From M3007 sp040383605 (GTDB taxonomy: Bacteria > Bacteroidota > Bacteroidia > Chitinophagales > Saprospiraceae), in NCBI GenBank assembly GCA_040383605.1, contig JBEIDF010000142.1:1-9869 (forward strand): 9,869 nt of DNA. Reading direction: 5' to 3'. Made by a program: the position numbers and the translations under genes. Position 1 is the first letter of the stretch; each line of letters starts with the position of its first letter. Below, in pieces: positions 6,377-9,869 of this stretch. The notes beneath the pieces were generated by a model. It worked only from the letters and a program-made list of their open reading frames with translations. It did not search any database and had not been told where the DNA came from.

Positions 6377-8074
6377 ATGAAAAATATCCTCCTGTTGCCG
6401 CTCGCACTGCTGCTTTGCCTGCACGCCAGCGCCCAAATCGTAATTAATGAAATTATGTACAACCCGCCGGAATCGGGTACGGATTCGCTGGAGTACATCG
6501 AGTTGTACAACAACGGCAACAGCGCGGTCAACCTGGAAAACCACACCATGGTGGGCGTCAATCTCACCTTCCCGTCGGTCGTCATCGCGCCGGGCGCCTA
6601 CCAGGTCATCGCCGTCAAATCAGCGGCCATGCAATCGGTTTTCGGCGTGTCGGCCATCCAATGGACTAGCGGCGGCCTAAGCAACTCGGGCGAAACCGTC
6701 GCCCTGATCAGCCCCAACGGCGACACCCTGGACAAGGTAAGCTATCTCCCCGCAGCGCCCTGGCCGGCCGGCGCCAACAGCCTGGGACACTCGATCGTGC
6801 TGTGCAACCCGAATACGGACAATAATGACCCGGCTAATTGGCAAGACTGCGCCACGGCCACTGGCGTCACCATCAACGGCCGTTCGGTGTTCGCGAACCC
6901 AGGCAGCGCCTCCAACTGCCCCTCGGGCGTGCTGGCAAATAACGATATTTTCTCGCTGCCGCCCTGGCAGACGGGCCTGATCCCGGTACTGACCAACGAT
7001 TTTGTGCCCGCGGGCGCCACAGCCACCGTGACCATCCTGACCAGCCCCGCTTTCGGCACGGCCAGCGTAACCGCCAATAATGAAATCCGGTACACCCCGC
7101 CAAGCAACAACTACTGCGGCAGCGATGCGCTCGTGTATCGGGTCTGCGTGGGCGCTGATTGCGATGACGCCCAAGTCTTCATCAACGTGCGCTGCTACCC
7201 ACTGTACGATCTGGAAACGGTCACGACAGAAAATAGCGCCGGCAGCACGGATTCACTGAATGTGTCCTGCGAATTGCGCGCCGTCGTGCACAGCCCGAAT
7301 ATGCGGCCGGGCGGACTTCAATTTACCCTCATCAAACCCAACAACAAGGGCATCGGCGTCTTTTACAACACGGGCGACTTCGGCTATTCCGTTCAGGAGG
7401 GCGACCTCGTGGCCGCGCGCGGGGTCATCACCCAGTTTAACGGACTGACGCAAATGAACCTCGATACGGTAATCAAAATTTCCTCCGGCAACCCGCTGGT
7501 CACACCCGCAACGGTCGTTAATCTCTCCGAAAACACGGAATCCAGCCTGATTCGCGTCGCAAATTTAAAATTGGTCAATCCCGTGCAATGGACCACCGGC
7601 GTGGGCCTCGGCGGCTTTAACGTGCTGGCCGTATCCGACGACCATCCCAACGATACCATCCAAATCCGGATTGACAGCGATATTGACCTGTACAACCTGC
7701 CCGGCCCGACTGCGAACTTTAATGTCATCGGGATCGGCGGCCAATTCGACAATACCGTGCCCCTGAACGACGGCGGCTACCAACTGCTGCCGCGTTACAG
7801 CGCAGATATCCAACTGATTTTGAGCACAAACAAGCCGGATATCGCCGATGTGGTGCGGATCATGCCCAATCCTTTCGTCTCTTCGATTACGATCCAACCC
7901 GCAGAAACGCTCGACCGGGTGCAGGTGTTCAATGCCGCCGGCACACCCTGCCTGACGCTCCAGGAGGTGACGGAACCCACACAACTGGATATGCGCCAAT
8001 TCCCCGCCGGCGCCTACCTGCTTGTTATCGAAAAGGCCGGACAGCGCTGGTCGGAGTGGATTATTAAGCAGTAG
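6377..8074 (+). CDS. secreted multidomain protein: lamin-tail domain, Ig-like domain, OB-like region, T9SS sorting tail
   Basis: The 565-residue product has a clear signal peptide (MKNILLLPLALLLCLHASAQ, 1-20). Residues 21-125 match a lamin-tail domain (IVINEIMYNPPESGTDSLEYIELYNNGN; GLSNSGETVALISPNGDTLDKVSY). About 183-272 looks like a bacterial Ig/cadherin-like repeat (VLTNDF...GTASVTANNEIRYTPPSNNYCGSDALVYRVC). Residues about 278-480 resemble the OB-fold modules of secreted Bacteroidota proteins (DLVAARGVITQFNGLTQMNLDTV; GGYQLLPRYSADIQ). The C-terminus (about 492-565; VRIMPNPFVSSITI, QFPAGAYLLVIEKAGQRWSEWIIK) is a type A T9SS sorting domain, so the mature protein should be exported through the outer membrane and attached to the surface or released. 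Lamin-tail and OB domains often accompany extracellular nucleases, but no nuclease motif is visible here, so a binding or adhesive role is as likely. The gene is divergent from the receptor. Confidence 0.85.
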   Translation: MKNILLLPLALLLCLHASAQIVINEIMYNPPESGTDSLEYIELYNNGNSAVNLENHTMVGVNLTFPSVVIAPGAYQVIAVKSAAMQSVFGVSAIQWTSGGLSNSGETVALISPNGDTLDKVSYLPAAPWPAGANSLGHSIVLCNPNTDNNDPANWQDCATATGVTINGRSVFANPGSASNCPSGVLANNDIFSLPPWQTGLIPVLTNDFVPAGATATVTILTSPAFGTASVTANNEIRYTPPSNNYCGSDALVYRVCVGADCDDAQVFINVRCYPLYDLETVTTENSAGSTDSLNVSCELRAVVHSPNMRPGGLQFTLIKPNNKGIGVFYNTGDFGYSVQEGDLVAARGVITQFNGLTQMNLDTVIKISSGNPLVTPATVVNLSENTESSLIRVANLKLVNPVQWTTGVGLGGFNVLAVSDDHPNDTIQIRIDSDIDLYNLPGPTANFNVIGIGGQFDNTVPLNDGGYQLLPRYSADIQLILSTNKPDIADVVRIMPNPFVSSITIQPAETLDRVQVFNAAGTPCLTLQEVTEPTQLDMRQFPAGAYLLVIEKAGQRWSEWIIKQ

Positions 8075-8133
8075 TCCGGCGCTAAACCACGGGCAAAGGA
8101 GGCGTGAAAATTCGTGTTTAGCGAGTCATCGTG

Positions 8134-8158
8134 TCGGCGTGACTTTGAGTTACGCCGA
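8134..8158. terminator. hairpin between convergent genes, possible bidirectional terminator
   Basis: TCGGCGTGAC, a TTTGA loop and GTTACGCCGA form a 10-bp stem with one G-U pair, 60 nt after the stop of the T9SS cargo gene and in front of the convergent lipoprotein gene. Neither strand carries a U-tract after the stem, so classical intrinsic termination is uncertain. Confidence 0.35.
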
Positions 8159-8200
8159 TACTTATCCAACTGATTTTCAAAATAATATCTTCACAATTTC

Positions 8201-8234
8201 GAGATGCGGCAACGTACGAGACCGCCTCATTTTT
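8201..8234 (+). terminator. weak intrinsic terminator candidate for the T9SS cargo gene
   Basis: GAG..GCGG (8201-8209) can pair with CCGCCTC (8222-8228), with a 2-nt bulge and a 12-nt loop, followed by ATTTTT on the plus strand. It lies just outside the stop codon of the convergent lipoprotein gene. The stem is short, so this is tentative. Confidence 0.35.
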
Positions 8235-8239
8235 CCATC

Positions 8240-8734
8240 TCACCGCTTACAACGCAGAAAAATCGGCGCTGTCGTAATCTCATTGCTCAGATGCCCGGCC
8301 CGATCTTTGATTCGAATCTGATAAAACACCGTATCAAATAAGAGCGGCGCATTGGCCGTCGTATCGCAGGGCGGGCGCGTATTCGGCGGGTAAATACAGC
8401 AGGTCGTCGGCAGCAAGATGGAGATTTCGCCCGAAATCCCATTCCCCGCACCCTGCTGTTCGATATACGGAATCCGGTACGGCGGTTTAGCAAAGGTATC
8501 TCGGCCGTCCACGATAAAAATACTGGCCGTGGAATCCGTGAACCCTAAATCCCCGTCCCCGTCCGTAAAAGAAAAGGTCACCACCACGCTGTCCGGCCCA
8601 AAACGCGTCTGCCAAATCGTATCTTTCGAAAGCGATAAAAATTCAATCGCCGGTTCCACCGGATAATCCGGCGGCTGTACGCAGGCAAACAGCGAGGCGA
8701 ACGTGACCCCTAGAGCAAAACAAAATACGCGCAT
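8240..8734 (-). CDS. small lipoprotein with DGDGDLG motif, function unknown
   Basis: The 164-residue product has an N-terminal lipoprotein signal: a hydrophobic stretch followed by LFAC, with Cys18 as the probable lipidated residue. The mature part contains VVTFSFTDGDGDLGFTDS (51-68), whose alternating Asp residues (58, 60, 62) resemble a calcium-binding DxDxDG loop. Further on is a short cysteine-rich segment, TTCCIYPPNTRPPCDTT (110-126), plus Cys162, which could form disulfides. The end (FDTVFYQIRIKDRAGHLSNEITT) looks like a beta-sandwich strand pair of the sort found in surface lipoproteins. I recognise the F.DGDGDLG pattern from small lipoproteins widespread in Bacteroidota, but no molecular function is known to me. 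It is convergent with the T9SS cargo gene and divergent from the LuxE-like gene. A TTTCTTTG sequence sits only 2 nt before the ATG, so the promoter or the exact start is uncertain. Confidence 0.75.
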   Translation of the reverse strand: MRVFCFALGVTFASLFACVQPPDYPVEPAIEFLSLSKDTIWQTRFGPDSVVVTFSFTDGDGDLGFTDSTASIFIVDGRDTFAKPPYRIPYIEQQGAGNGISGEISILLPTTCCIYPPNTRPPCDTTANAPLLFDTVFYQIRIKDRAGHLSNEITTAPIFLRCKR

Positions 8735-8788
8735 GACAAAGAAATGTGGTTTTTGAAAAAAAGCGGACGAGTTCGCTTGCTTCCTCCG

Positions 8789-8796
8789 TTAATTTG
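8789..8796 (+). promoter_or_regulatory. probable -7 promoter box for the LuxE-like gene
   Basis: TTAATTTG differs from TAnnTTTG at one position and lies 21 nt before the ATG at 8818. Its position downstream of the in-frame ATG at 8746 argues that translation starts at 8818 instead. Confidence 0.4.
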
Positions 8797-8817
8797 CACC
8801 CAAAAGTAGCACTCAAA

Positions 8818-9807
8818 ATGCAAACAGCAGCGCGCGAACAATTATTGTCCGCTATAACGGAAATTCAGCCCGCCGGGTTCGAATCCCTGGCCTTGGATGT
8901 CTTTCGCTACCAGGCGGCGGGTAACCCGCTTTTCCGCCGCTTCCTTGAGCTGCTACACCGCGATCCCGCCGAAATCCGGCAACTCGAAGCCATCCCTTTT
9001 CTCCCCATTTCTTTTTTCAAAACGCATGCCGTGCAGACGGGCGACTGGGCGCCGGAAACAGTTTTTACCTCCAGCGGCACGGGCGGACAAGCCTCGCGGC
9101 ATCTCGCGCGCAAACTGGATTGGTACCTGGCCAATGCCCGGCGGGGATTTCAACAGTTTTACGGCGCGCTTGCGGATTGGCGCATCCTCGCCCTGCTGCC
9201 CGCTTATCTCGAGCGCACCGGCTCCTCGCTGGTCGCCATGGCCGATGATTTTATTCGCCGCTCCGCACAGCCCGACAGCGGATTTTTCCTGTCCGATACC
9301 GACCGGCTGGCCGATATCCTCCGAAGGCGCAAACCCGGCGAAAAAACGCTCCTCCTGGGCGTGAGCTTCGCCCTGCTGGACTTTGCCGAACAATATCCCC
9401 AGAATCTCTCCGACGTCACCATCATGGAAACCGGCGGCATGAAGGGCCGCAGAAAGGAAATCACCCGCGACCAACTGCACAGCGCGCTGCAAGCCGCTTT
9501 CCATACGCCGGCGATTCATTCGGAATTTGGCATGACGGAACTTTTCTCGCAGGCGTACTCGACCGGGAGCGGCATTTTTGTCCCCGCCCCGACCCTGCGC
9601 GCCCTCGCATTTGAAATCAATGACCCGTTCGCTTGCCTGCCCCCCGGCCGCCCCGGCCGACTTTGCTTCGTGGATCTCGCCAACCTCGACACCTGCGCGT
9701 TTATCGCTACGGAAGACGTGGGCAAGGTGTACGCGGACGGCCGTTTCGAGGTGCTGGGCCGACTGGATACGGCGGAAATGCGCGGATGCAATTTGATGGT
9801 GGAGTAG
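8818..9807 (+). CDS. LuxE-family acyl-protein synthetase/acyltransferase
   Basis: With the start at 8818 the product has 329 residues. A longer frame from 8746 would add 24 residues unlike the family and would place the likely promoter box inside the coding region. The sequence matches the LuxE/acyl-protein synthetase family, related to adenylate-forming enzymes. It has the phosphate-loop signature TVFTSSGTGGQASRH (81-95), LALLPAYLERTGSSLVAMADDFI (124-146), LLLGVSFALLDFAEQ (178-192), the METGGMKGRRKEITRDQL motif (203-220), HSEFGMTELFSQAYS (234-248) and a C-terminal GRLDTAEMRGCNLMVE. In luminous bacteria LuxE activates a fatty acid as acyl-AMP and passes it through a cysteine near its C-terminus to LuxC reductase; Cys324 here is in a comparable place, but I cannot align it exactly. 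No luxC or lux genes occur nearby, so bioluminescence is not implied. In Bacteroidota the role is probably carboxylate activation for an unknown pathway. Confidence 0.8.
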   Translation: MQTAAREQLLSAITEIQPAGFESLALDVFRYQAAGNPLFRRFLELLHRDPAEIRQLEAIPFLPISFFKTHAVQTGDWAPETVFTSSGTGGQASRHLARKLDWYLANARRGFQQFYGALADWRILALLPAYLERTGSSLVAMADDFIRRSAQPDSGFFLSDTDRLADILRRRKPGEKTLLLGVSFALLDFAEQYPQNLSDVTIMETGGMKGRRKEITRDQLHSALQAAFHTPAIHSEFGMTELFSQAYSTGSGIFVPAPTLRALAFEINDPFACLPPGRPGRLCFVDLANLDTCAFIATEDVGKVYADGRFEVLGRLDTAEMRGCNLMVE

Positions 9808-9848
9808 TTTTAATAAACCTGCTAACCAGTTACTACATTTTAACATAT

Positions 9849-9869
9849 ATGACGCCCGCCTTCATCCCC
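9849..9869 (+). CDS. possible start of a following gene, truncated by window edge
   Basis: An ATG at 9849 opens a frame (MTPAFIP) to the end of the window, 41 nt after the LuxE-like stop. A TACATTTT sequence (9834-9841), close to the Bacteroidota -7 box, lies just upstream. Only seven codons are visible, so the product cannot be named. Confidence 0.3.

Noticed and set aside
8746..8817. Upstream start for the LuxE-like protein
   Set aside because: The extra 24 residues (MVFEKKRTSSL...) do not resemble the family, and the probable -7 box at 8789-8796 lies downstream of this ATG.
8953..9846. 297-residue minus-strand open frame
   Set aside because: It lies antisense to the LuxE-like gene, whose motifs are unmistakable. 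The shadow has low-complexity composition and no family resemblance.

Overview
The window reads as a chromosomal segment of a Bacteroidota bacterium, most likely a Saprospiraceae/Lewinella-like lineage (lineage is an inference). The evidence is promoter boxes of the Bacteroidota type (TAnnTTTG) upstream of several genes, a solitary TonB-dependent receptor with an N-terminal carboxypeptidase-regulatory domain, a secreted protein with a type IX secretion (T9SS) C-terminal sorting domain, a small lipoprotein with a DGDGDLG motif, and weak or absent Shine-Dalgarno sequences.

Left part (1-1753): a Cas6-type CRISPR RNA endonuclease gene runs off the left edge on the minus strand. It is divergent from a WYL-domain winged-helix regulator, with only about 95 bp between them and a small inverted repeat in that gap. 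This looks like one end of a CRISPR-Cas locus whose effector genes and arrays would lie to the left, outside the window.

Repeat-rich middle (1754-2832): a 158-bp cluster of five GC-rich palindromes at an exact 33-bp period, with 11-bp terminal inverted repeats, follows the WYL gene. Next comes a small zinc-ribbon (zf-TFIIB) gene with its own promoter box. After it lies about 540 bp without a gene, holding a 165-bp MITE-like long inverted repeat, a second segment bounded by short inverted repeats, a two-tier hairpin, and the strong UUCG-loop terminator of the receptor gene downstream.

Right part (2833-9869): a 1096-residue Oar/SusC-like outer-membrane receptor (minus) is divergent from a 565-residue secreted T9SS cargo protein (plus: lamin-tail domain, Ig-like domain, probable OB-fold region, sorting tail). 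The two are driven by opposed promoters carrying the same TACCTTTG box. The secreted-protein gene converges on a small lipoprotein gene (minus), with two hairpins between their ends. The lipoprotein gene is divergent from a LuxE-family acyl-activating/acyltransferase gene (plus). A further gene probably begins in the last 21 bases.

The genes form mostly single-gene or divergent units, not a long operon. The parts most worth a second look are the cas6/WYL edge and the repeat elements between 1786 and 2704. No wholly new multi-gene system is demonstrated inside these boundaries.
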